Shown: piece by piece, positions 7,785 through 14,963 of the stretch
How the letters are laid out: each line of letters begins with the position of its first letter
How positions within the stretch are numbered: position 1 is the stretch's first letter
IMG/VR virus record: IMGVR_UViG_3300007541_009081
Coordinates: 1-21,321 of that record
DNA from: a virus
Length of the DNA stretch: 21,321 nucleotides
Direction: 5' to 3' (one strand)
Notes under the pieces: generated by a model
Seen by the model: the letters and a program-made list of their open reading frames with translations, nothing else
What the model was told of the DNA's origin: nothing
Database searches by the model: none
Made by a program: the position numbers and the translations under genes

Positions 7785-8288
7785 ATGATTATAGGTAATG
7801 GTAGCATTGCTCGAGTATTAGAAGATAGAGATGATTTAGTATTTTTCGCTTCAGGAGTTAGTAATAGCTCTTGTAAAGATGAAAGCGAATATCAACGTGA
7901 GTTAAACTTACTTAAAACAGTCCCTACAGATCAACATGTAGTGTATTTTTCTAATTTAGGAATTTACTATAAAGAAGATCGTTATACTCAACATAAAATA
8001 GATATGGAAGAGTATATTAGAACTCATTATAAAAGTTATACTATAGTTAGAATTGAAGTTTGTGAATGGGTTACTACCCCTCATACTATACTAAACTTTT
8101 TTAAAACCCAATTAAACCAAGGTATTGAACCCACAATCCAGGATACTACTAGATATGTTTTAAGTGTAGACGAGTTTATCTATTGGATTAAAATGATTAA
8201 GTCTGGAGTAAAAAATGAAATGAACATTCTAGGAAGAAAAATGACTATTGCTGAGATAGTAGAAGCTATAAAGCAAAATAAGTTATGA
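7785..8288 (+). CDS. Miniature SDR-like (sugar epimerase/reductase-like) protein
   Basis: This is a 167-residue protein, about half the length of an extended short-chain dehydrogenase. It starts with a nucleotide-binding loop 'IIGNGSIAR', has 'HVVYFSNLGIYY' (strand 5 with a serine at the usual catalytic place) and a Y67-x3-K71 pair ('YTQHK'), then a C-terminal helix 'TIAEIVEAI' like the last helix of UDP-sugar epimerases. The stretch between the first strand and the serine strand is severely shortened, so part of the Rossmann fold is missing. It could be a sugar reductase reduced to essentials, or a subunit. It overlaps the next gene as ATGA. Confidence 0.55.
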   Translation: MIIGNGSIARVLEDRDDLVFFASGVSNSSCKDESEYQRELNLLKTVPTDQHVVYFSNLGIYYKEDRYTQHKIDMEEYIRTHYKSYTIVRIEVCEWVTTPHTILNFFKTQLNQGIEPTIQDTTRYVLSVDEFIYWIKMIKSGVKNEMNILGRKMTIAEIVEAIKQNKL

Positions 8289-9205
8289 TAAAAATTAAAT
8301 TATTTTACCTTATTATGCCTTGGCAAATTGATTATGCCTTGCTTTCTTATACTCAATTTAAAAAATCAAAATATTATCTTCCTAAAGATGTTGAAATAAC
8401 TATTGATACTCATCTTAATTTATCTAATTATTTAATTGATTGGGATAATAGTAAATTACCTAAAGAGTTTTTTATTAAAAAATATAATGATTTAGCTATT
8501 CTTTTAAAAGATTATAAACATAATTCCATAGTATATGATGGAGATGAAAATTATGGTCTTTTAGATATGCAAAAACAAGCATATGGAGATGAATTTGATT
8601 ATTACATCTCAGTTTGCCCTGATATGTACTTTAGTGAGACTGCTTTATATTCTTTAATTGAGGCAGCTAAAATAATTAAAAATGATTATTTTGTAATTAC
8701 TCCTGAAATTTCTAAAATGTGGGATTGGACTTGGGATGAAATAACTAATAAAAAATATCTAAACGTACCTTATAATGATTGGGATAAAGCTGATATTTTT
8801 GATATTAGGTATGATTTAAAATCTTCTAATGAGGATATTTACTTAGATCCTGTTTCTAAAAGTAAATTTGCAATATGGTTTGATCTTTATAGTAAATCAT
8901 TTTATGAAAACTTATGCCGTGTGCATGATGATTGGACTGGATATGGTCCTTGGGATTGGTATTCAATGATGCTTTCTGATCACGTTAAAAGTTTAGGAGT
9001 AGATTACCAACAATACATTTTAAGAGGACAAACTATATTTGAATATTCAATTGGCCCTTTAAAAGATAGAGGTTATACTGAATATTATAAAGATTTTCTT
9101 AAAATTAAAATAGGAGCTAAAGAACAAAGAGACAAATTTGAAGCAAGAATGAATGAATATCTAAATAAAGGTGTACAAATGATTAAAAACCAAAATATTA
9201 TATGA
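8285..9205 (+). CDS. Putative GT-A-type glycosyltransferase
   Basis: This is a 306-residue, very AT-rich gene. The N-terminus 'IKLFYLIMPWQIDYALLSYTQFKKSKYYL' is consistent with a GT-A Rossmann start, and 'DYYISVCPDMYFSETALYSLI' (~100-121) sits where a DxD-like 'D-(x)-D' strand is expected. 'DDWTGYGPWDWYSMMLSDH' (~217-235) resembles the acidic/aromatic loop in which GT-A enzymes place the catalytic base and acceptor site. No transmembrane helix is visible. The call rests on pattern and context between other glycosyltransferases; I cannot place it in a named CAZy family. It overlaps its neighbours by four bases on each side. Confidence 0.5.
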   Translation: MIKIKLFYLIMPWQIDYALLSYTQFKKSKYYLPKDVEITIDTHLNLSNYLIDWDNSKLPKEFFIKKYNDLAILLKDYKHNSIVYDGDENYGLLDMQKQAYGDEFDYYISVCPDMYFSETALYSLIEAAKIIKNDYFVITPEISKMWDWTWDEITNKKYLNVPYNDWDKADIFDIRYDLKSSNEDIYLDPVSKSKFAIWFDLYSKSFYENLCRVHDDWTGYGPWDWYSMMLSDHVKSLGVDYQQYILRGQTIFEYSIGPLKDRGYTEYYKDFLKIKIGAKEQRDKFEARMNEYLNKGVQMIKNQNII

Positions 9206-9600
9206 GAAAATATCTTCCAACACTAAGTGAACTAGTTGATCGTTTATCAATCGTCCAACTTAAAGAAGTATTCATCCCAGAACATAAAGATGAATATGCC
9301 CAAGAAATTGCTGATATTACACACGATATTCAAATGTTATTAGATGAACAAGATGGTAAAGTAACAGCTGAAACAATTAGAGCTATCGTGGTATTATCGC
9401 AGATGAATCTTCATATATGGCACAACGAATCTAATTATCGTAAGGGCATTAAAGACGGAAATAACCTGGAATTAACACATGGTTTAAATGGTATTCGCAA
9501 TACAGCTAAAAATAGAATTCAAGAAGTTGTAGGCGGAAGAAAAGATTATAAAATCGATTGTTTAGCAGCCGAGTTTAAAGACTGGGAAATTAGTTGGTAA
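9202..9600 (+). CDS. DUF4254-like small helical protein of glycan clusters
   Basis: This is a 132-residue helical protein. 'TLSELVDRLSIVQLKE' at the start and 'LNGIRNTAKNRIQE' near the end, with 'NLHIWHNES' between, recall the pattern of small DUF4254-type proteins ('ELIDRLxIxxLKxWHxE ... NxxRNxxxxxI') that occur beside glycosyltransferase genes. Function is unknown in that family. Base composition differs sharply from the adjacent gene: line 9241-9300 has 21 G/C of 60, against 8 of 60 at 8461-8520. It could be an accessory or chaperone-like protein for glycan synthesis, but this is context only. Its stop overlaps the next start as TAATG. Confidence 0.45.
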   Translation: MRKYLPTLSELVDRLSIVQLKEVFIPEHKDEYAQEIADITHDIQMLLDEQDGKVTAETIRAIVVLSQMNLHIWHNESNYRKGIKDGNNLELTHGLNGIRNTAKNRIQEVVGGRKDYKIDCLAAEFKDWEISW

Positions 9601-10484
9601 TGGAAATATTTGCTAATTTTAGAGATATTAATACTGATCCTTACTTACTTTATATTAAAGCAAAGTATGGAGACAAACCTATTACTTTTTGGTATGATAA
9701 ATTACCTACATCTCTTAATGAGCTAAATATAAACCCTTATAATTTTTTATTTTTACATGAACCTGATGAGTTTTTTGGTTTACATTCTTATGCTTCTCGA
9801 ACCCACTCCCAATTTACAGCTATATTAACTTGGAATGATAAATTATTAAGTAATTTATCTAATGCTGTAAATTTTACTTACAGTGGCCAAACTTTAGATA
9901 ATGATTATATTAATTCACTAAGTAAAAAAGAATTTAATATTTCATTTTTATGTGGAACTAAATCTTCTGTTGAAGGACACAAATTACGACATAGTGTTTA
10001 TTCTTTAGAGTCTAAAATTCAAATTCCTAAAAAATGGTTTTATGTTTTAGATGATTATGACCATAAAACTAATACCAGACCTGGTTATACTGAATATTCT
10101 AGAGACCTATCCCACATTCCAGAAGGTATTGATCCTATTAGTTATGGCCGAAGAGTTTTATTTGATGATTCAATGTTTAACATCGTAATTGAGAATGTTA
10201 AATATAATAATTGGTATAATAAGATTGGGGATGCGTTTGTAACTAAAACTATCCCATTATATTGGGGTTGCCCTAATATTAGTGAATTTGGTTATGATGA
10301 AAAAGGAATTATTAGATTTAACACCAAAGAAGAATTATTAGATATAATAAATAATCTAACCCCAGAAAAATATAATGAAATGCTTCCATATATTGAATAT
10401 AATTATGAATTAGCACTTCAAGACACATTTGAAAACAACATCAGTCAATTTTTTGATAATATTTTTGAACTTAATAATATATGA
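9600..10484 (+). CDS. GT10-like (alpha-1,3-fucosyltransferase-like) glycosyltransferase
   Basis: This is a 294-residue protein starting at the ATG in TAATG; a TTG six bases earlier is also open. The C-terminal third contains 'FNIVIENVKYNN' (E198) followed by 'DAFVTKTIPLYWGCPNI' and 'FNTKEELLDIINNL', which correspond to the GT10 signature (E-N-x...-T-(E)-K-x...-P-V-x-x-G) of bacterial and animal fucosyltransferases. The N-terminal domain is less conserved, as expected for acceptor binding. GT10 enzymes use GDP-fucose or related GDP-sugars, which fits the GDP-mannose dehydratase gene downstream. The Glu usually before Lys in 'TEK' is absent ('VTK'). The next gene starts as ATGA. Confidence 0.7.
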   Translation: MEIFANFRDINTDPYLLYIKAKYGDKPITFWYDKLPTSLNELNINPYNFLFLHEPDEFFGLHSYASRTHSQFTAILTWNDKLLSNLSNAVNFTYSGQTLDNDYINSLSKKEFNISFLCGTKSSVEGHKLRHSVYSLESKIQIPKKWFYVLDDYDHKTNTRPGYTEYSRDLSHIPEGIDPISYGRRVLFDDSMFNIVIENVKYNNWYNKIGDAFVTKTIPLYWGCPNISEFGYDEKGIIRFNTKEELLDIINNLTPEKYNEMLPYIEYNYELALQDTFENNISQFFDNIFELNNI

Positions 10485-10957
10485 TATTTCCAGAAGTAAG
10501 AATCTATCAACCAGATTCATTTGAAGATTTTAGAGGTGAATTATATACCTTATTTAAACAAGATGATCATGAATTAGTTTTTAACCATGATAAAGTATCT
10601 ATTTCGCGCAAACATGTGTTAAGAGGATTACACGGTGATTCTAAATCATGGAAATATATTTCTTGTTTAGCAGGTGAAGTATTATTAGTAGTAGTTGATA
10701 ATCGTCCTGAATCTAAAAACTATTTAAAATGGGATTCTATTGTTTTATCCTCTAAAAATAAGAAAGCAGTTTTAATCCCACCTATGTTTGCTAATGGTCA
10801 TTTTGTTTTAAGTGATGAAGCAACATTCTTCTACAAATGGGCTTACCAAGGATCATATCCAGATGTTCAAGATCAATTTACATTAAAATGGAATGATCCC
10901 CGTATAGGAATTCACTGGCCTGTTTCTAATCCTATTTTATCTAAACGTGACGCTTAA
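10481..10957 (+). CDS. RmlC-like 3,5-epimerase (cupin)
   Basis: This is a 158-residue cupin. The order of motifs is that of dTDP-4-dehydrorhamnose 3,5-epimerase: 'FRGEL', then 'RGLHGD' with the catalytic base H51, 'GEVLLVVVDNR', 'IPPMFANGHFVLSDEA', 'FYKWAYQGSY' and a final 'W-N-D-P-R-I-G-I-H-W-P' with 'ILSKRD'. The protein is a little shorter than RmlC (~180 aa). The usual 'GFAHGF' is replaced by 'MFANGHF', so one His is shifted; relatives acting on other keto-sugars may share this. It would epimerise C3 and/or C5 of a 4-keto-6-deoxy sugar. Its donor could be dTDP- or GDP-linked; with the Gmd-like enzyme nearby, GDP is possible. Confidence 0.75.
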   Translation: MIFPEVRIYQPDSFEDFRGELYTLFKQDDHELVFNHDKVSISRKHVLRGLHGDSKSWKYISCLAGEVLLVVVDNRPESKNYLKWDSIVLSSKNKKAVLIPPMFANGHFVLSDEATFFYKWAYQGSYPDVQDQFTLKWNDPRIGIHWPVSNPILSKRDA

Positions 10958-10981
10958 AAGTTTTTTTATTATATTAATGTT

Positions 10982-11608
10982 ATGAATATACCCAGACACT
11001 ATACTAAAGTTCGCGACGTAAACATTACGCCTGAAGAACTAATTGCATTCGAAGATCGAGTAAAGGATGCATATGAAAATGCCAAGGTAAAAGGACCAGT
11101 GCATTTATCTAAAAATAACGAAGAACAACTTATTGAATTGTTTCAATACATCCACAAAGATGATTGGGTACTTTCAGCTTGGAGAAATCATTACCATGCC
11201 CTATTACACGGTGTAGACCCAGAAAAATTATTTTCATGGATTAGTGAAGGTAGAAGTATGGGCACAAATAATCTTAAACCTAACTTTTATGCTTCATCTA
11301 TTGTAGGTGGTATTATTCCTCTTTCTTTAGGCATTGCTGCTGGTTTAAAGCGTTCTAATTCACCTCGTCGTGTATGGTGTTTTGTAGGTGATATGACAAT
11401 GGAAACTGGTGTATTCCATGAAGCCTACAAATATTCTCAAAACTTCAATCTACCACTTCAATTTGTAGTTGAAGATAATAATTTGAGTGTTCACACACCC
11501 ACTGATTTAGCTTGGGGTAAGCGTATGGACGTTCCTGAAAATGTTATTTATTATCAATATAAAATGTCTTACCCCCACCACGGAACAGGCAAATGGGTTA
11601 ATTTCTAA
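10982..11608 (+). CDS. TPP-dependent enzyme, PP-domain subunit (E1-alpha/transketolase-N-like)
   Basis: This is a 208-residue protein matching the pyrophosphate-binding half of thiamine-diphosphate enzymes. 'YHALLHGVDPEKLFSWISEGRSMG' and 'ASSIVGGIIPLSLGIAAGLK' are E1-alpha-like. The TPP/Mg site runs from G136-D137 ('VGDMTMETGVFHEA') to D165-N166-N167 ('VEDNNLSVHTPT'). It ends soon after, with 'YPHHGTGK', whereas E1-alpha proteins are ~330 residues or more. Its partner, the pyrimidine domain, is encoded immediately downstream with a 3-base gap, so the two should form one active site. In glycan clusters such pairs are expected to move a two-carbon unit to a keto-sugar. Preceded by a 24-base AT-rich gap. 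Confidence 0.8.
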   Translation: MNIPRHYTKVRDVNITPEELIAFEDRVKDAYENAKVKGPVHLSKNNEEQLIELFQYIHKDDWVLSAWRNHYHALLHGVDPEKLFSWISEGRSMGTNNLKPNFYASSIVGGIIPLSLGIAAGLKRSNSPRRVWCFVGDMTMETGVFHEAYKYSQNFNLPLQFVVEDNNLSVHTPTDLAWGKRMDVPENVIYYQYKMSYPHHGTGKWVNF

Positions 11609-11611
11609 ATT

Positions 11612-12142
11612 ATGGGTTACAAAAACGAATTAGACAGAGCAATGGAATGGCTTGCTTCAAAGCCAGATACCGTATTTACAGGACAAGCTATTGGAATGAG
11701 CGGACACGCTATTTCAAATACAATGGTTAATGTCCCACAAGACAAACGAGTTGAATTACCCGTATTTGAAGAAACCCAATTGGGAATGGCTACAGGTATG
11801 GCATTAACAGGTTGGGTACCCATTACTTGTTACCCACGATTTGATTTCTTTATTTTATCACTTAACCAATTGGTTAATCATTTAGACAAAATGCAAGACA
11901 TGTCTAAAGGTGAAATGAAACCTAAAGTTATTATTCGTGTAGCTGTAGGTTCTAAAGTACCATTTAGTGCAGGTCCCCAACATACTCAAAACCATACTGA
12001 AGCAATGCGTAAAATGCTTACTGAAGTAGAAGTTGTTGAATTAATGGAACCAGAAGAAATCTTTCCAGCATTTGAAAAAGCATATAATAGTGATAAATCA
12101 ACCTTAATTATTGAACACAGCGAGTTTTATGGCAGCAAATAA
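11612..12142 (+). CDS. TPP-dependent enzyme, Pyr-domain subunit (E1-beta/transketolase-like)
   Basis: This is a 176-residue protein matching only the pyrimidine-binding domain of E1-beta/transketolase proteins. 'VFEETQLGMATGMAL' holds the Glu (E53 or E54) that contacts the aminopyrimidine ring of TPP. 'YPRFDFFILSLNQLVNHLDKM' and 'GPQHTQNHTEAMRKML' are the following E1-beta blocks. The C-terminal transketolase_C domain, normally another ~130 residues, is missing altogether. It begins 3 bases after the PP-domain subunit and overlaps the ColD-like gene by 14 bases. The pair would be a minimal heteromeric TPP enzyme. The ketol donor is not evident from sequence. Confidence 0.8.
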   Translation: MGYKNELDRAMEWLASKPDTVFTGQAIGMSGHAISNTMVNVPQDKRVELPVFEETQLGMATGMALTGWVPITCYPRFDFFILSLNQLVNHLDKMQDMSKGEMKPKVIIRVAVGSKVPFSAGPQHTQNHTEAMRKMLTEVEVVELMEPEEIFPAFEKAYNSDKSTLIIEHSEFYGSK

Positions 12143-13301
12143 TTTTACATGGCCTCTTATTAATGATAATATCACCCAAGGTGATAGAGAAATCCTAGCT
12201 GATTTCTGTTTAAATGGTGAACGTTTTACTAACGGACCTAAAGTTAAAGAATTTGAAAGTATATGGTCTGAATGGTTAGGTGTAAATCATTCTGTAATGG
12301 TTAACTCTGGTGCTTCAGCTAACTATATTTCTATTGCTATGGTAAAAGAATTAGTAGGTGAAGGTGAAATAATTGTACCCCCAATTGGTTGGGTTAGCGA
12401 CATATCTTCAGTTGTTCAATTAGGAATGACCCCTGTATTTGTAGATGTATCACTTAGTGATTTTAACATTACTTCTAGAAACATTAAGGATGCTATTACT
12501 CCTAAAACCAAAGCAATTGTATTAGTACATACACTAGGATTCCCAGCAATTAATGATGAAATTATTCAAATTGCTAAAGATAATAATTTAATTCTAATTG
12601 AGGATTGTTGTGAAGCTCATGGTGCTACTTACAATGGTAAACGTGTAGGTTCATTTGGTGATATTTCATTGTTCTCATTTTATTTTGGTCATCATATTAC
12701 TACTATTGAAGGAGGAATGGTTTGTACAAACAACCCAGGCCTATATGATTTAGCTAAACTATTCCGCTCACATGGAATGACACGAGAAGCTTCTTTAGGA
12801 TTACAAGAACTTTATCAAAATGTTTATCCTGATTTAAATCCATTATTTACTTTTGCAGTAGCTGGATTTAACATGCGTTCAACTGAGCTAAATGCTGTTT
12901 TGGGTATTGAACAAATGAAACGTTTAGATTACAATATAAAATGTAGGCAAGATAATTTAGATACTTGGTTAAGTAATCTTAACCCTGCAATGTTTATTAC
13001 TAGATTTAATATTCAAGGTAATAGCAATTTTGCTTTACCTTTAATGATGCAAGGAGCTACTATAAATAAATTAAAAGAAGTTTGCCGTATTTTAGAAGAA
13101 GAAGGAGTAGAATATCGTTTAGGTACAGCAGGAGGTGGAAACCAATCTCGTCAACCTTATTTAAAAAAATTCCCACACCGTATAAATGGAACATTAGTAC
13201 AAGCTGATTATATCCATAAAAATGCTCTTTATGTAGGTAACCATCCTGAATTAACTGAAGAACAAATTATTAATCTTTGTAAAAAATTAAATAATGTTTA
13301 A
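12129..13301 (+). CDS. ColD/RfbH-like PLP-dependent sugar 3-dehydratase
   Basis: This is a 390-residue protein with the DegT/DnrJ/EryC1/StrS fold: 'NGERFTNGPKVKEFES', 'MVNSGASANY' (phosphate loop), 'IEDCCEAHGATY' (Asp that pairs with the PLP nitrogen) and 'SFYFGHHITTIEGGM'. In true aminotransferases the residue after 'SFxxx' is the Schiff-base Lys; here it is His (H188). That replacement defines the dehydratases ColD (GDP-4-keto-6-deoxymannose 3-dehydratase, also with an active-site His188) and E1/RfbH (CDP-sugar). It should deoxygenate C3 of a 4-keto-6-deoxy sugar using PLP and glutamate. Length and the absence of an RfbH [2Fe-2S] cysteine cluster favour ColD. A TTG 18 bases upstream is a weaker start. 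Confidence 0.78.
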   Translation: MAANNFTWPLINDNITQGDREILADFCLNGERFTNGPKVKEFESIWSEWLGVNHSVMVNSGASANYISIAMVKELVGEGEIIVPPIGWVSDISSVVQLGMTPVFVDVSLSDFNITSRNIKDAITPKTKAIVLVHTLGFPAINDEIIQIAKDNNLILIEDCCEAHGATYNGKRVGSFGDISLFSFYFGHHITTIEGGMVCTNNPGLYDLAKLFRSHGMTREASLGLQELYQNVYPDLNPLFTFAVAGFNMRSTELNAVLGIEQMKRLDYNIKCRQDNLDTWLSNLNPAMFITRFNIQGNSNFALPLMMQGATINKLKEVCRILEEEGVEYRLGTAGGGNQSRQPYLKKFPHRINGTLVQADYIHKNALYVGNHPELTEEQIINLCKKLNNV

Positions 13302-14265
13302 TAACCAAAAAGTTTTAGTAACTGGGGGCGGTGGTATGATTGGCCGTTCACTAGTTAAATTCCTCCTAGAAAAAGGAGCCCAAGTTACAATTGCTGACCT
13401 TACTGAACCCTCAGACTTACCTAAAGGTGTAGGCTATGTTAAAGCTGATTTGCGTTATTTTGATCAATGTGAAGCTATTTGTAATGGTCAAGATTATGTT
13501 TTTAACTTAGTAGGTGTTAAAGGATCACCTAAAATGTGTGCTGAACAACCAGCTGATTTTATGGTTCCAATGCTTCAATTTAATACAAACATGATGGAAG
13601 CTGCTCGTAGAGCAAATGTAAAATGGTATCTGTATACAAGCTCAGTTGGTGTTTATGCGCCTGCAGAAGTATTTGTTGAAGATAGCGTTTGGAAAACTGT
13701 TCCATCCCCAAATGATCGTTTTGCTGGTTGGGCTAAGCGTATGGGCGAATTACAAGCCGAAGCATATGCTATTCAATATGGTTTGAATAATGTTTCTATT
13801 GTTCGTCCTGCTAACGTTTATGGTAACTACGATAACTTCAACCCAGCGAACGCAATGGTAGTTCCTTCACTTATTCGTAAAGCACAAGAAAATGATGTGC
13901 TTGAAGTTTGGGGTGATGGTTCAACAATTCGTGATTTTATTCATGCTGATGATGTTGCTTTAGGAATGTTGTTTGCTGTTGAAAATAAAATTACCCAACC
14001 AATTAACTTAGGTTCAGGTAAAGGTTATTCAATCAAAGAAGTAGTTGACATGGTAGTTAAACATTCAGGTAAAGATCTTGAAGTAAAATGGCTAACAGAT
14101 AAACCCGGCGGTGATGCTATTCGTTTATTTGATATGACTCGAGCTAGATCTTATGGATTTGATATTTCAGTATCATTAGAAGAGGGCATTCAACGAACTA
14201 CAGAATGGTTTATGAATAATAAAGAAATTTTAGATAAACGTTATAATGCATTTGTAGATCACTAA
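13294..14265 (+). CDS. Extended SDR, NAD-dependent sugar epimerase/dehydratase-like, lacking catalytic Tyr
   Basis: This is a 323-residue extended short-chain dehydrogenase. 'VLVTGGGGMIGRSLV' is the NAD(P)-binding loop, 'YTSSVGVY' carries the Ser, 'RPANVYGNYDNF' and 'WGDGSTIRDFIHADDVA' are substrate-binding signatures shared with GDP-fucose synthase/epimerase-type proteins. The Y-x3-K site reads A144-G-W-A-K148: the Lys is present but the usual acid/base Tyr is Ala. It may still bind NAD(P) and sugar, or use a different acid/base. It is a paralogue of the protein at 14956, which has the reciprocal change. It overlaps ColD by 8 bases and its stop is TAATG with the next start. Confidence 0.78.
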   Translation: MFNNQKVLVTGGGGMIGRSLVKFLLEKGAQVTIADLTEPSDLPKGVGYVKADLRYFDQCEAICNGQDYVFNLVGVKGSPKMCAEQPADFMVPMLQFNTNMMEAARRANVKWYLYTSSVGVYAPAEVFVEDSVWKTVPSPNDRFAGWAKRMGELQAEAYAIQYGLNNVSIVRPANVYGNYDNFNPANAMVVPSLIRKAQENDVLEVWGDGSTIRDFIHADDVALGMLFAVENKITQPINLGSGKGYSIKEVVDMVVKHSGKDLEVKWLTDKPGGDAIRLFDMTRARSYGFDISVSLEEGIQRTTEWFMNNKEILDKRYNAFVDH

Positions 14266-14963
14266 TGGCAGAGTATTTAATTTCAGGAAATAAAAGTGGA
14301 TTAGGTAAGTATTTAAATGATAATTTACCTGATTCCCTTGGTTTTGGGAGAAATGAATTAAATCTAGTTAAAAGAGAAGATTTTAATACAATTATTCATT
14401 GTGCCTTTAATAAAGAACAATACCAAATTCAAGATTATTACAAATATTTACAAGACAATATTTTTCTAACTCAAGATCTTTTAAATTTAAGTCATCATAA
14501 GTTTGTTTATATTTCAACAGTAGATGTTTATCAAGACAATCCTAATTATTATGGGTTATTTAAACGATTTGCAGAATCGATTGTAGAAAAAAATCCAAAT
14601 GCTCTTATTTTAAGATGTTCTATGATGTTAGGTCCTGATATGAAGCCTAACCATGTTACTAAATTAAAAGATAATGTAGATAAATTAGGTTTATCTAGTG
14701 ATTCTACTTTTAATTATATCTTAATGAGTGATATTCTTGAATTTTTTTCTAGTGGTGACTATTTAGAATACAGTGGAGTAGTTGATTTTATTTCAAATGA
14801 AGTAATTAAATTGTCTCAAGTAAAATCTTATTTTAATTCTACCACAGAACTAGGAAATTATACTTATGAATCTTATAATTTATATTCAATGTTTCCAATT
14901 TATACTCTAAATAAAAAATATAATAAATCATCTCTAAAAAATTTAAAAACATATTATGAATAA
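14265..14963 (+). CDS. Short SDR-type sugar reductase-like protein
   Basis: This is a 232-residue protein with a G-x3-G-x-G nucleotide loop ('ISGNKSGLGKYL'), 'IIHCAF' (strand 4), 'VYISTVDVY' with the Ser/Thr site, and Y96-x3-K100 ('YGLFK'), so its catalytic residues look complete. 'LILRCSMMLGP' corresponds to the substrate-binding strand. The C-terminal substrate domain is shorter than in typical 300-residue extended SDRs. It would fit a 4-keto-sugar reductase (RmlD/GDP-keto-sugar reductase-like). The gene is visibly more AT-rich than its SDR neighbours on both sides, which suggests a separate origin. It starts by TAATG coupling and overlaps the next gene by 8 bases. Confidence 0.65.
   Translation: MAEYLISGNKSGLGKYLNDNLPDSLGFGRNELNLVKREDFNTIIHCAFNKEQYQIQDYYKYLQDNIFLTQDLLNLSHHKFVYISTVDVYQDNPNYYGLFKRFAESIVEKNPNALILRCSMMLGPDMKPNHVTKLKDNVDKLGLSSDSTFNYILMSDILEFFSSGDYLEYSGVVDFISNEVIKLSQVKSYFNSTTELGNYTYESYNLYSMFPIYTLNKKYNKSSLKNLKTYYE

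Noticed and set aside
10958-10981. AT-rich 24-base gap with TATATTAA as a late promoter
   Set aside because: It does not match TATAAATA and has no TTTG at the right distance; in such AT-rich DNA the resemblance is probably chance.
11617-11823. A minus-strand open frame opposite the Pyr-domain gene
   Set aside because: It is antisense to a conserved TPP-enzyme domain, all other genes are on the + strand, and the translation shows no motif.
12129-13301. Sugar aminotransferase call
   Set aside because: The Schiff-base Lys is replaced by His, which points to a 3-dehydratase.
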